Positions 24,527 through 34,402 of a stretch of DNA of 49,997 nt are shown piece after piece. This DNA is from Campylobacteraceae bacterium. GTDB lineage: Bacteria; Campylobacterota; Campylobacteria; Campylobacterales; Arcobacteraceae. Under the pieces are notes generated by a model. It made no database searches. It was not told where the DNA came from and saw nothing but the letters and a program-made list of their open reading frames with translations. How positions within the stretch are numbered: the stretch's first letter is position 1; every line of letters starts with the position of its first letter. The position numbers and the translations under genes are program-made. The stretch spans positions 1-49,997 of the forward strand of contig JABSOL010000004.1 in assembly GCA_013215985.1 (NCBI GenBank), read 5' to 3'.

Positions 24527-25678
24527 ATGAAAATTTTAGTTATCAGCAATTATTACCCTCCCTATTACATTGGTGGCTACGAATTGTCTTGTTTTGATAC
24601 AGTACAATATTTAAAAAAATGTGGGCACGAAGTGTATGTATTGACAGGAAATTATAAGAATGAGAGTATTGAGTTTGAATCAATTTACAGAAAATTTAAA
24701 TATATCAATTATAAAAACCCTTCTTTTTTTGATAAACATAAGGTTGAAGTTTACAATTATAAGGTAACACAAAAATTAATAAAAAAGATTTTACCAGACT
24801 TAGTCTATTTTTGGTCTCTTCGTTTGGTTTCACTTTCACCTGCGGTTGCTGTTCAGAGACTTAATGTAAAAAAAGTATTTGAAATTGGTGACTTGTGGAT
24901 GAAGGGTTATTTCCAAAATACAATTTTCGCTAAATTAAAAAGAAGCATTAAAAATTACTTGCCTTTTACAGTAGGTTCTATAGTTGATTTCTCACCTTCT
25001 ATTTGTGTCTCTGCGTGGATTGAAAAAGAAATGAAAAAGAAGTATTTTGCAAAAAAGACTTATGTTATTCCAAATGGTGTAAAGATATCTGAAAGAAATA
25101 AAAGTCACAGGAGTCAAAAAATAAGATATATGTTTTGTGGTAGAATTGACTATACAAAAGGATTAGATTTGGCTTTAAAAGCCTTAAGTAATTTAAAAGA
25201 CAGAGGTCTGAATAATTTTGAGTTTCATATATATGGTGCAGGGAATGAAGTATATATACATAAATGTAAAAGAATAATAAATGCTTTAAATTTGAATAAA
25301 GAAGTGAAGTTTTGTGGTAAAAAAGATGATATAAATAAATATTATAAACAATACGATATCTTGTTAATGCCCACTCGAATGAAAGAACCTTTTGGTTTGG
25401 TTATTATTGAAGCAATGGCAGCGGGTGTTGTGGTTATCGCTACAAATGCATATGGACCAGCCGAAATCATCAAACATAATAAAGACGGATTACTCTTTAA
25501 ACGTGAAGATGTTGATGATTTGACAAGAAAAATACTTAAACTACATAATAATACTGCTTTATATACTAACTTAAGAAATGCAGCTTTTATTAAAGTTTTT
25601 GAAAAGTTCAATCTTTTATCTGTTAAAAAAGAAGTTGAAAATATCTTAGTATTGACTGCAAGAAAGGATATTTTATGA
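24527..25678 (+). CDS. Glycosyltransferase family 4
   Basis: 383 residues with two Rossmann domains. N-terminus MKILVISNYYPPYYIGGYELSCFD has the acceptor-site GG loop; the C-terminal half has YMFCGRIDYTKGLDLALKAL and the nucleotide-sugar signature EPFGLVIIEAMAAGVVVIAT with the retaining E-x7-E motif. It should add one sugar to the lipid-linked unit at the cytoplasmic membrane face. It ends in an ATGA overlap with the flippase gene. Confidence 0.88.
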   Translation: MKILVISNYYPPYYIGGYELSCFDTVQYLKKCGHEVYVLTGNYKNESIEFESIYRKFKYINYKNPSFFDKHKVEVYNYKVTQKLIKKILPDLVYFWSLRLVSLSPAVAVQRLNVKKVFEIGDLWMKGYFQNTIFAKLKRSIKNYLPFTVGSIVDFSPSICVSAWIEKEMKKKYFAKKTYVIPNGVKISERNKSHRSQKIRYMFCGRIDYTKGLDLALKALSNLKDRGLNNFEFHIYGAGNEVYIHKCKRIINALNLNKEVKFCGKKDDINKYYKQYDILLMPTRMKEPFGLVIIEAMAAGVVVIATNAYGPAEIIKHNKDGLLFKREDVDDLTRKILKLHNNTALYTNLRNAAFIKVFEKFNLLSVKKEVENILVLTARKDIL

Positions 25679-27231
25679 AGCTTAATATTAATGAGATTCT
25701 TATCAAAAGTAGCGTTTCAAATTATATATTGATCATACTTAAAATAGTAGCTTCTTTGTTTCTCATTAGAATAATTTTTTTAGGAATAAGTAATGAAGAA
25801 TATGGTTTTTGGGCCCTGCTATGGAGTATTTTTGGATATTCTGTTTTATTAGATTTCGGTTTTGGAACAGCAGTACAAAAAGCAACCAGTGAAGCTTTAG
25901 AAAAAAATGAGTGGGAAGACTATAATAAATTAATTTCAACTATCTTTTTTTCTTATGTAATACTGTCTTTAGGCATCTTTATTTTTACTCTAATTATGGC
26001 CATTAACCTTGAAAAAATATTTGCATTTTCTTCAAATGAATCGATTAACTATTATAAAATTATTTTTATGATTTTTGGTTTTGGAACAACTCTTATTTTC
26101 CCTTTTGGCTTTTTTAAAGAGATATTAAGAGGACTAAGAGAAATACCATTAAGAAATAATATCGATATGATTTTTATTATATTAAACTTTATTATTATTT
26201 ACCTTTGTGTTTCCGTATATTCTTCTCTTATGCTTATGGCTGTTGGAGCCATTATTGTACAATTATTAGCAAATATCTTTATGACCATATATGTATATAA
26301 AAAGATTCCTTCTTTAAAAATATCAATAACTTTATTTCAAAAAGACAAAGTAAAAGAAGTAATGAGTTTTTCATTTTTTGCTTATATAGTTATGTTTTCA
26401 AATTTGATTATTTTTAAAACCGATCAAATTGTGATATCAATATTTTCAACAGTTACTTTAGTTGGCTTTTATCAAATTATTTCAAGAATAAGCGAATTAT
26501 TCAGACAATTTTCAACACAAATACACGATATAATTGGCCCCATTAGTGCTGCTCTTTTTACATCTTCAAATAATGACAAACTTTCAAAAGTCTTATTGCA
26601 GTCCAATCAAATTGTAGGTTTCATTTCTACTATGTTAATTGTTCCTTCCTTTTTATTTATTGAAGATCTTTTATTTATTTGGTTACAAATTAATAATAGT
26701 GATGTGATATTAACTGCAAAAATACTATTAGTATCCATGTATATATTAGTTACATTAAGAAGTAGTACTGTACAAGTACTATTGATGTGTAACAAACACA
26801 AACAGTTAACAGCAGTAGCTATTATTGAAGCCTTTATGAATTTGTTCTTAAGTATATACTTGATTCAATTCTATTCAATAATTGGAGTTGCTATAGGAAC
26901 ATTAATACCAAATATAGTTTTGGCTATTGTTTATAATATTCCTATTTCATGTAAATTTTCAGGAATCTCTATCTTTGAATATTTAAAACAAGCTATTTGT
27001 AAAAATATTTTTACAGGTTTGATTGTTTATGGTATTTTATTCTATTTATCTCAATTCTTTGGAAAAGTATCATTTATAGGTCTAATACTTTATGGAATCA
27101 TGTCTATCCTATTATATTGTTTTGTTTATTATATATGTTGTTTAAATAAAAAGAGTAAGAAAAAAGTAAAAAATGTTATAAAAGAATATTTTTTTGAAAA
27201 AAAAAAATTATTAAATATAATTAATGTATAA
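25675..27231 (+). CDS. Wzx-type oligosaccharide flippase
   Basis: 518 residues with about 14 predicted membrane helices and a short basic C-terminal tail. The opening (LNINEILIKSSVSNYILIILKIVASLFLIRII), the ...YGFWALLWSIFGYSVLLDFGFGTAVQKA block and the GFYQIISRISELFRQF block are typical of polysaccharide transporter (MOP) family flippases. It would translocate the undecaprenyl-linked repeat unit to the periplasmic side for the polymerase. Confidence 0.85.
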   Translation: MKLNINEILIKSSVSNYILIILKIVASLFLIRIIFLGISNEEYGFWALLWSIFGYSVLLDFGFGTAVQKATSEALEKNEWEDYNKLISTIFFSYVILSLGIFIFTLIMAINLEKIFAFSSNESINYYKIIFMIFGFGTTLIFPFGFFKEILRGLREIPLRNNIDMIFIILNFIIIYLCVSVYSSLMLMAVGAIIVQLLANIFMTIYVYKKIPSLKISITLFQKDKVKEVMSFSFFAYIVMFSNLIIFKTDQIVISIFSTVTLVGFYQIISRISELFRQFSTQIHDIIGPISAALFTSSNNDKLSKVLLQSNQIVGFISTMLIVPSFLFIEDLLFIWLQINNSDVILTAKILLVSMYILVTLRSSTVQVLLMCNKHKQLTAVAIIEAFMNLFLSIYLIQFYSIIGVAIGTLIPNIVLAIVYNIPISCKFSGISIFEYLKQAICKNIFTGLIVYGILFYLSQFFGKVSFIGLILYGIMSILLYCFVYYICCLNKKSKKKVKNVIKEYFFEKKKLLNIINV

Positions 27232-27270
27232 TTGTTTTAGTCTATTTATATAACATTTAGGAGTTTAACA

Positions 27271-27591
27271 ATGAATTTAGATATTAAAAAATCTAGCTCT
27301 CAGGTACAAATAATATTTATTGATGATGATAGAATTGATGCTACGAATTTAAAAGAGATACAAAGCTTACTGAGCCCTTATGTTCTTGAAATTCAAAAAA
27401 GCAATGTAAAAGAACTTGAACTTGACTTTACTTCGATAAATTTTATAGACAGTTCTGGTTTGGCTATGATTATAAATATATATAAAAAACTACTGGAAAA
27501 AGATCAAAATTTGACTATTATAAATAGTGGTACTTTTATACAAGAGATATTTAATGTCACTAAACTTGATACTTTCATAAACCTACGGTGA
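27271..27591 (+). CDS. STAS-domain anti-sigma-factor antagonist (RsbV-like)
   Basis: 106 residues, single STAS domain. The phosphorylation-site helix reads NFIDSSGLAMI, with Ser after the Asp as in RsbV/SpoIIAA. AGGAG lies eight bases before the ATG. Together with the next two genes it forms a complete partner-switching set: antagonist, kinase, phosphatase. There is no promoter motif copy here, so it is probably read from the exopolysaccharide promoter or from an unseen one in the short gap after the flippase. Confidence 0.88.
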   Translation: MNLDIKKSSSQVQIIFIDDDRIDATNLKEIQSLLSPYVLEIQKSNVKELELDFTSINFIDSSGLAMIINIYKKLLEKDQNLTIINSGTFIQEIFNVTKLDTFINLR

Positions 27592-27596
27592 ACACT

Positions 27597-28004
27597 ATGA
27601 AAAAGTTTACTTCCAAAATGACAATACAAAGTAATCTTAATAATATAAAAAAAGTAATGGAGTGGATTGAATCTGACTTAAAATCATTATTTTTAAGTGA
27701 GAGAAAATATCAAAGTTTAATATTGGGTCTTCAAGAAGCAATCACAAATGCAATTATACACGGCAATAAATTGGATGAAAATAAGTTTGTTAATATTTCT
27801 TATTATCGCAATGGCAGAATAAAGATTATCATTGAAGATGAAGGAGAAGGAATACTGCAAGAAAACCAATACTATGATATATCAAGAATTGGTAAAGAAG
27901 ATATTTTAAAAGAATCAAGGCGTGGAATAATGCTTATGAAACACTTCTGCGATGAAGTGATATTTAATAAAAATAGTGTAACCTTAGTTATAAAATACAA
28001 ATAA
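27597..28004 (+). CDS. RsbW-like serine kinase / anti-sigma factor (HATPase_c_2)
   Basis: 135 residues. N box QEAITNAIIHGNK, G1-type IIEDEGEGI and G2-type SRRGIMLMKHFCDEV define a GHKL ATPase of the RsbW kind, which phosphorylates STAS proteins and sequesters the target of the switch. I take the ATG at 27597 with GGTGA five bases upstream rather than the GTG at 27588; the GTG overlaps the STAS stop. No sigma-B-like sigma factor is in the window, so the final target (a sigma factor or an enzyme) is unknown. Confidence 0.85.
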   Translation: MKKFTSKMTIQSNLNNIKKVMEWIESDLKSLFLSERKYQSLILGLQEAITNAIIHGNKLDENKFVNISYYRNGRIKIIIEDEGEGILQENQYYDISRIGKEDILKESRRGIMLMKHFCDEVIFNKNSVTLVIKYK

Positions 28005-28016
28005 GAGGTGTTTATT

Positions 28017-29270
28017 ATGCAAGATTTAAATAAACTAAGAGAATTAGCGAATGATATCACAGTTTTATATGTGGAAGATAATGATCTAGCTCGAGAAAAA
28101 ACGTGTGAGTTATTTAAAAGAATATTTAAAGAAGTTTATACTGCTTCAAACGGACAAGATGGTTTAGCTTTATATATGAAACACAAATTTGATTTGGTTA
28201 TTACTGACATTGTTATGGCAAAACTCAATGGACTTGAAATGATTATTTCAATAAAACAAGTCTATAAATCTCAAAGAGTCATATTCTTATCTTCTTATTC
28301 TGATATAAACTTTTTAACACAAGCAATAGAATTGGGTGTTGACGGTTTTATTTTTAAACCCATTGATAGAGATAAACTTTTTGATGTCCTTCATAAAATA
28401 TTAATGCAAATAAAATATACGAGAGAGAATAAACAATACAAAACAAACTTGGAAGATTTAGTTAACCAAAGAACAAAACAGTTAAAAGAAAAGAATATTA
28501 TTTTATTGAAAACATTAGAAGAAGTTAAAAAAGCAAACTATTTAAAAGAAGAAATGAAGATAGCACAATCAGTCCAGCAAAACTTTTTGCCAAAAGAAAT
28601 ACCAAACAATAATAAGATGGAGGTTGCAACTCATTTTGAGGCAGCTCAATTTGTTGGTGGAGATTATTATGATTTTTTCTTTTCGAGTGATGGCGCAATT
28701 AATATAGTAATAGCAGATGTATCAGGACATGGCCTTGGACCAGCCATTAATATGAGTAGTTTTAGAGGTATATGCAGAGCCGTTCTATCAACATCATCTT
28801 ATTTTCAAGAGCAAGTTGAACATATCAATAATATGGTCTGCTCAGATGCAAAAAATAATAGTTTTTTTATTACCGCATTTTTTATCAAATTTTATGAAAA
28901 ACAAAATAGAATCACTTATATTGGAGCTGGTCACAATGATATTTTATATTTTAATTCAAAAAAAAACTCTTTAGAGAATTTAAGTTCTGTATCTATTCCG
29001 TTGGGAATATTTGAGACAAGTAAATATCAAGTTACTGAAAAACATATTTCTAAAAATGATTTCATGGTTTTATATACAGATGGTTTAAGCGAAGCAATCA
29101 ATGAAAAAGGAGAAATGTATGGCCTAGATAGACTCATACGAACAATTAAACAAAATACTCATACGAGTGCATCTGAACTTTTAAACTGTATTACATTATC
29201 CTTGAAAAATTTTATACAAGAAAAAGAAAAAAATGATGATACTACAATCCTTATCAGTAAATTTCTATAA
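28017..29270 (+). CDS. Receiver-PP2C phosphatase (RsbU/SpoIIE-type)
   Basis: 417 residues. Receiver domain at 5-122 (VLYVEDND, phospho-Asp in DLVITDIVMA, Lys in IFKPID), a coiled linker (~140-185) and a PP2C/SpoIIE phosphatase domain (~190-417) with FVGGDYYDFF, IADVSGHGLGPAINMS, IGAGHNDIL, FMVLYTDGLSEA and NDDTTILI, covering the metal-binding Asp residues. A phosphorylated receiver would turn on dephosphorylation of the STAS protein. Start ATG at 28017 has AGAGGTG upstream; the track GTG is 9 bases earlier. It links two-component signalling to the partner switch. Confidence 0.9.
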   Translation: MQDLNKLRELANDITVLYVEDNDLAREKTCELFKRIFKEVYTASNGQDGLALYMKHKFDLVITDIVMAKLNGLEMIISIKQVYKSQRVIFLSSYSDINFLTQAIELGVDGFIFKPIDRDKLFDVLHKILMQIKYTRENKQYKTNLEDLVNQRTKQLKEKNIILLKTLEEVKKANYLKEEMKIAQSVQQNFLPKEIPNNNKMEVATHFEAAQFVGGDYYDFFFSSDGAINIVIADVSGHGLGPAINMSSFRGICRAVLSTSSYFQEQVEHINNMVCSDAKNNSFFITAFFIKFYEKQNRITYIGAGHNDILYFNSKKNSLENLSSVSIPLGIFETSKYQVTEKHISKNDFMVLYTDGLSEAINEKGEMYGLDRLIRTIKQNTHTSASELLNCITLSLKNFIQEKEKNDDTTILISKFL

Positions 29271-29307
29271 GATTTAAGAATTTTATTCATTTATTTACTT
29301 TTTACTT

Positions 29308-29323
29308 CTGCATTTTATTTGCA
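29308..29323 (+). promoter_or_regulatory. Shared exopolysaccharide promoter motif, copy 2
   Basis: CTGCATTTTATTTGCA, ending 55 bp before the manC ATG. It has the same 11-bp spacing as the other copies. Confidence 0.6.
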
Positions 29324-29378
29324 ACTTGTTATGGAAAACTTTTAAATATAAGTCGTTTAACTTATTTGGAGGTGTAAA

Positions 29379-30770
29379 ATGACAAATGTAATCTTATCTG
29401 GTGGAAATGGTACAAGACTTTGGCCCATTTCAAGAAGCCATATGCCTAAACAATTCATAAAAATTACATCTAACTACTCTTTATTTCAAGATACAATTTT
29501 AAGAAATAAAATCTTTACAAATAAGTTTTTAATAGTCTGTAATGAGCAAAATTATTTTATTGCAAAAGAACAAATTAATCAACTTATAAATGAATTCTCA
29601 TTGGATTTAGATGTTGAATTTATTCTAGAATCTATTGGAAGAAATACAGCTGCTGCAATTATAATAGCCAGTTTATATCTAGATAAGAATGAAGTTCTTT
29701 TAGTAACTCCATGTGACCACACAATTAAAGGAGAAAAAGATTATAAAAAAGCAGTAAATAAAGCCATTCTCAATTCAAAAGAAGATTATATAAGTATTTT
29801 TGGAATAAAAGCATTATCCGCGAACACTGCCTATGGTTATATCAAAGCACATAACGAAGATGTGGAAAAATTTTATGAAAAACCTAATCTTGATAAAGCA
29901 AATGAATATAAACTTGCGGGATATTTCTGGAATAGCGGAATGTTTTGTTTTAAAGCAAAACATTTATTAAGTGAAGCGATAGAACACGCTTTAGATGTTT
30001 ATGAGATGTGTATGTATGCATTTAAAAGTGTATCAAAATCAAAACCATTATTATTAAACAGTGAATTAATGAAAAATATTCCAGATATAAGTATTGATTG
30101 TGCTGTTATGGAAAACTCTTATAAATTAAAAATGGTCAGATCGAAATTCTACTGGAATGATGTAGGTAGTTTTGATGCTATTTATGATGAATTGCCAAAA
30201 GAAAAAACAAATGCAATTACTTATAAGAATGAAAAACCATTATTGATCAACTCTTCAACTAATTTGGTAATTGCAAACAATAAAAAAGTAGTACTTTTAA
30301 ATGTTGATGATTTGATAGTTATTGATACCCGTGATGCTTTGTTAATTGCAAAAAAAGGAAAAAGTGAAGATGTAAAAGATGTTGTGAAAAAATTGAATAT
30401 TGAGGGATCATCTATAACGCAAGAATATCCCTTGGTACACAGACCCTGGGGTACTTATAATTTACTGGAAAGTAAAGACAATTATAAATTTAAAACTATT
30501 TTAGTAAAACCAAAACATCGACTCTCTTTACAAAAACATTATCATAGAAGTGAACACTGGATTGTATTGAAAGGAACAGCTACTGTTACTATTGGAAAAA
30601 TTAAAAAGCTTGTGCATGTAAATGAATCTGTTTTTATTCCTTTGGGTACTAAACATAGATTATCAAATAAAGGGAAAAGCAATTTACTCTTAGTAGAAGT
30701 TCAAGTGGGAGATTACCTCGGAGAAGATGATATTGTAAGATATAAAGATGATTATAAACGAATAGGATAA
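29379..30770 (+). CDS. manC: Mannose-1-phosphate guanylyltransferase / mannose-6-phosphate isomerase
   Basis: 463 residues, bifunctional. The nucleotidyltransferase domain begins LSGGNGTRLWPISRSHMPKQF, with VTPCDH and ENSYKLKMVRSKFYWNDVGSFDA further in. The C-terminal cupin (from ~345, HRPWGTYNLLESKDNYKFKTILVKP, HYHRSEHWIVLKGTA) is the isomerase. It makes GDP-mannose from fructose-6-phosphate and mannose-1-phosphate; the mutase ManB is not in the window. AGGTG precedes the ATG. It heads the second transcription unit. Confidence 0.95.
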   Translation: MTNVILSGGNGTRLWPISRSHMPKQFIKITSNYSLFQDTILRNKIFTNKFLIVCNEQNYFIAKEQINQLINEFSLDLDVEFILESIGRNTAAAIIIASLYLDKNEVLLVTPCDHTIKGEKDYKKAVNKAILNSKEDYISIFGIKALSANTAYGYIKAHNEDVEKFYEKPNLDKANEYKLAGYFWNSGMFCFKAKHLLSEAIEHALDVYEMCMYAFKSVSKSKPLLLNSELMKNIPDISIDCAVMENSYKLKMVRSKFYWNDVGSFDAIYDELPKEKTNAITYKNEKPLLINSSTNLVIANNKKVVLLNVDDLIVIDTRDALLIAKKGKSEDVKDVVKKLNIEGSSITQEYPLVHRPWGTYNLLESKDNYKFKTILVKPKHRLSLQKHYHRSEHWIVLKGTATVTIGKIKKLVHVNESVFIPLGTKHRLSNKGKSNLLLVEVQVGDYLGEDDIVRYKDDYKRIG

Positions 30771-30780
30771 AGGATTTTAG

Positions 30781-31950
30781 ATGAAAGCAATGATTTTAGC
30801 TGCAGGTAGAGGAACAAGGGTTCAACCAATTACAAATGATATTCCAAAAGCAATGATTCAACTTCTTCAAAAACCTGTTTTAGAATCAATTATTGAACAT
30901 TTAAAAAACAATGGAATAACACAAATCATCATAAATACAAGTTATCTCTCTACACAAATTGAACAATATTTTGGAAATGGCAGCAGATTAGGCGTTCACA
31001 TTGCTTACTCTTTTGAGGGTGAAAAAGTAAAAAAAGAATTAATTCCCCACGCACTAGGAAGTGCGGGAGGAATGAAAAAGATTCAAGAGGATAATGCATT
31101 TTTTGATGATACATTTTTAGTATTATGCGCAGATGCTTTAATTGATTTAGATATAAAAAAAGTAATCAAAATACACAAAGAAAAAAAAGCACTTGTTACA
31201 ATTGCCCTTAAAAACGTTTCTAAAAAAGATGTACATAAATATGGCATCGTGAAACTAGATAAAAATAATAAAATAGTCTCTTTTCAAGAAAAACCTAAGA
31301 GAGAAGATGCCTCATCTACATTGGCAAATACGGGAATATATGTTTTTGAACCAGAAATTTTCAATTTTATACCCTCAGGCGTTAAATACGATATTGGAAG
31401 TGAATTACTTCCTATCCTTGTTTCTAAAAAATTAAAGGTGTATGGTATAACGATTCCTTATGAGTGGATAGATATTGGTAATGTAAATGACTTTTATTAT
31501 GCGACAAGCGCAATATTGAAAGGAGAAATAAAAAATTATAAGATATTTGAACAAGAGATAAAAAAAGGAATTTTTGTCGGTTTAAATGTAAAGGTTGATT
31601 TTGACAAAGTTAATATTACTCCTCCTGTTTTTATAGGTTCTTCAACAAAAATAGATGAAGGTGTAACTATCATAGGACCTTGTATGATTGGATCGAATTG
31701 TCATATCAAAAAAAATGTTTTATTAAAAAAATCTATTATTGATGACTATAAAAAAATCGTTTTTCCTGCCTCGATAGAGAATAAAATCATTTTTTCACAT
31801 TCTATTATATCCTTAGATGGAACTCTTCTTGATACTCAAGAGTGTAACATGAATTGGCTTGTTGAAGATGTTCGAGTAAAAACAAAACAAACATTCCTTG
31901 AAAAAAATATTTCGAAATTATTAAAACAAAGAAGTACAAATGAAAACTGA
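30781..31950 (+). CDS. Sugar nucleotidyltransferase with left-handed beta-helix tail
   Basis: 389 residues. Signature AAGRGTRVQPITNDIPKAMIQL at the N-terminus, acidic metal site LCADALIDL, and YEWIDIGNVNDFYYA at the end of the transferase domain. C-terminal hexapeptide turns (PPVFIGSSTKIDEGVTIIGPCMIGSNCHIKK) resemble GlmU or the GDP-mannose pyrophosphorylase-like proteins. It probably makes a second activated hexose for the repeat unit. It overlaps the next glycosyltransferase by 11 bp. Confidence 0.85.
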   Translation: MKAMILAAGRGTRVQPITNDIPKAMIQLLQKPVLESIIEHLKNNGITQIIINTSYLSTQIEQYFGNGSRLGVHIAYSFEGEKVKKELIPHALGSAGGMKKIQEDNAFFDDTFLVLCADALIDLDIKKVIKIHKEKKALVTIALKNVSKKDVHKYGIVKLDKNNKIVSFQEKPKREDASSTLANTGIYVFEPEIFNFIPSGVKYDIGSELLPILVSKKLKVYGITIPYEWIDIGNVNDFYYATSAILKGEIKNYKIFEQEIKKGIFVGLNVKVDFDKVNITPPVFIGSSTKIDEGVTIIGPCMIGSNCHIKKNVLLKKSIIDDYKKIVFPASIENKIIFSHSIISLDGTLLDTQECNMNWLVEDVRVKTKQTFLEKNISKLLKQRSTNEN

Positions 31951-34333
31951 AAAACAAAAAGTCTTATACATAGATACACCTTTTTTAGGACTTTATGGTG
32001 GTGATAAAAATAGAAGTAAATTTTTATTCAAATCTTTATGCCTGAAATATGATACGGATATACTAATTATTGAAGATAAAGAGTATGAGAGTAAAATTTT
32101 AAAAAAACATGAAATCAATAAAATGTATATAATTAAAAGTAAAAAAGAATCTTTTTATTTACCACAATCAATCCACAGTTTTGATAAAAAACAAATAAAT
32201 TATTTTAAAAAAATACTACGATTAAATCAATATGATTTGCTAGTTTTTAAGTTTAATTCAACTGCAATCTTAGCAAATATTGCAAAAAAAAATCTACCTT
32301 TTTCAAATATAATCATTGATGTGGATATGTTAAGTTCTCGAATATGTTATGACTCATGGATAAATAATAAAAGTTTAAAAAATAGATATTATTTAATTGA
32401 ATATTTTAAATTATATTATTTTGAAAAAAGATTTTTAAAAAATAATTTTACATTTTTTTATACCAATGAAAAAGAAATCAATCTGGTAAAAAATAAATAC
32501 AAGCTGCAAAACATTAATAATCACAAAGTATTACCCAATGTCTTTTATGAACTTACAAGTGACAAAAAATGTAAAAATAAAAATAGGTTTATTCTATTTT
32601 ACGGTATGTTGAACTCAACAGTTAATATTAGTGCTTATACATTTTTAAAAGACAAGATTTATCCATTGATAAAAGATTTTTTGATTAAAGAAAATATAAA
32701 AATTCTAGTTATAGGAAGAAATAAAACCAGCTTATATAATAAAGCATATACAAATATTGAGGTTATTGGAGAAGTAGATGATTTAACTGCTTATATCAAA
32801 GCAAGTGAATTTGTTTGTTTGCCTCTTGTAATCGCATCTGGAACATTGACAAGAATACTTGAAGCAGCTTACTTAAAAAAAGTTGTTTTGACAACTACTA
32901 TTGGTGTTGAGGGATTAGATATGAAAGATTGCATTTTTATTGAAGATAAAGCAAAAAATATTGCTTTAAAATTTATTGAACTAGCACTTAATAAAAATGA
33001 ATGTAAGGAAACTGGAATAAAGGCTTATTCTTATGTTGTTAAAAAACATTCACAAAAAGAAGTTTCAAAAAAACTATATGCTTTCATAAAAAATCTAAAA
33101 GTAAAAAAAATAAATGTCATTCATATCCCTAGACGTTTTACCCAAACACATTGGGGTGGAACTGAAAATGTGATTTTATCTTATGCTAAAGGATTAAAAA
33201 AATTCCATATTAAGTCCCAAGTGTATACTACAAAAATATTAAACAGTAAAGAAAAAGAAAATATACAGGGAATTAAGATCAGAAGATTCTCATATTTTTA
33301 TCCATATATAAATTTAAGCAAAAGAATTAAAGAAAAATTAAATCTTATTGGTGGAAATGTATTTTCTTTTTCTTTATTATTTTCTTTATTGTTTAAAAAA
33401 AATATCGACTTGATACATCTGCATACATTTAAAAGAATAGGCTCAATTGCAAGAATTGTTTGTAAACTACGGAATATACCTTATATTGTTTCAATTCATG
33501 GAGGTATCTATAATCGAAATGGAATAGAAACAAATAAGAATTATTTTAGAAATAGTTTTGAGTGGGGCAAAATTTTAGGTTTTTTACTAGGATCTAGAAG
33601 AGTGATAAAAGATTCAAATGCAGTTATATGTTTAAACAAAAAAGAGTATGTAAAGATCAAAGAAAAGGAGAATAATAAAAATATTTTTTTATTACCAAAT
33701 AGTGTTGATGTTTCTATATTTTCAAAACCTAAGAATCAAAACTTACGAAAGAAATATGATTTGCATAAAAATGCGTTTATTTGTTTGGTTAGTGCTAGAA
33801 TTGATAAACAAAAAAACCAATTATTACTTTTGAAGGTATTGAAGAAGATAAAAAATGAACATGAAAATATTCATATATTGTTCGTAGGAAATATTACTGA
33901 TATTGAATATTATAAGAAAATACAAGAATATATTTATATGAACTCTTTAGAAAAATATATCACATTCATTACTCATATCAAACCAGAATCAAAAGAGTTA
34001 ATCGATGTTTATTTAAACTCAAATGTATTAGTACTTCCCTCAAGTCATGAACCTTTTGGAATTGTTGTGCTTGAAGCCTGGGCCAGTTCCCTACCAGTTA
34101 TTGTAAGCGAAGTAGCTGGAGTTTGTAATAGTATTGAAGATAAAAAAGATGCATTGATTTTTGAAAATAACTCAATTGAATCTTTGGAGAAAAATCTACT
34201 TTCTTTGATAAAAGATAAATCGCTACAAAACACCTTAATTAAAAATGCGAAAAAGACTGTTATGACATTTGATACAGACATTATTAACGCTCGAATAAAC
34301 TCAATATACAGACAACTTCTTAGTAGAAAATAA
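31940..34333 (+). CDS. Fused double glycosyltransferase (GT4 + GT4-like)
   Basis: 797 residues, twice the usual length. Residues ~1-385 form one GT-B unit (VLYIDTPFLGLYGGDKNRSKFLF; FYGMLNSTVN; VIGEVDDLTAYIKASEFVCLPL; ASGTLTRILEAAYLKKVVLTT). Residues ~390-797 form a second, canonical GT4 unit (HIPRRFTQTHWGGTENVILSYA; VSARIDKQKNQ; PSSHEPFGIVVLEAWASSLPVIVSE). There is no internal stop or start with a ribosome site at the join. It probably adds two successive sugars, and the tether may channel the acceptor. Confidence 0.85.
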   Translation: MKTEKQKVLYIDTPFLGLYGGDKNRSKFLFKSLCLKYDTDILIIEDKEYESKILKKHEINKMYIIKSKKESFYLPQSIHSFDKKQINYFKKILRLNQYDLLVFKFNSTAILANIAKKNLPFSNIIIDVDMLSSRICYDSWINNKSLKNRYYLIEYFKLYYFEKRFLKNNFTFFYTNEKEINLVKNKYKLQNINNHKVLPNVFYELTSDKKCKNKNRFILFYGMLNSTVNISAYTFLKDKIYPLIKDFLIKENIKILVIGRNKTSLYNKAYTNIEVIGEVDDLTAYIKASEFVCLPLVIASGTLTRILEAAYLKKVVLTTTIGVEGLDMKDCIFIEDKAKNIALKFIELALNKNECKETGIKAYSYVVKKHSQKEVSKKLYAFIKNLKVKKINVIHIPRRFTQTHWGGTENVILSYAKGLKKFHIKSQVYTTKILNSKEKENIQGIKIRRFSYFYPYINLSKRIKEKLNLIGGNVFSFSLLFSLLFKKNIDLIHLHTFKRIGSIARIVCKLRNIPYIVSIHGGIYNRNGIETNKNYFRNSFEWGKILGFLLGSRRVIKDSNAVICLNKKEYVKIKEKENNKNIFLLPNSVDVSIFSKPKNQNLRKKYDLHKNAFICLVSARIDKQKNQLLLLKVLKKIKNEHENIHILFVGNITDIEYYKKIQEYIYMNSLEKYITFITHIKPESKELIDVYLNSNVLVLPSSHEPFGIVVLEAWASSLPVIVSEVAGVCNSIEDKKDALIFENNSIESLEKNLLSLIKDKSLQNTLIKNAKKTVMTFDTDIINARINSIYRQLLSRK

Positions 34334-34344
34334 CAGATAAGTAT

Positions 34345-34360
34345 TTGCAATCTATTTGCA
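34345..34360 (+). promoter_or_regulatory. Shared exopolysaccharide promoter motif, copy 3
   Basis: TTGCAATCTATTTGCA, ending 42 bp before the next glycosyltransferase ATG, in the 69-bp gap after the fused glycosyltransferase. Confidence 0.6.
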
Positions 34361-34402
34361 TAAAAAAACGTTAATATTTTGTATTAAATAAAGGAGTTTG
34401 GG

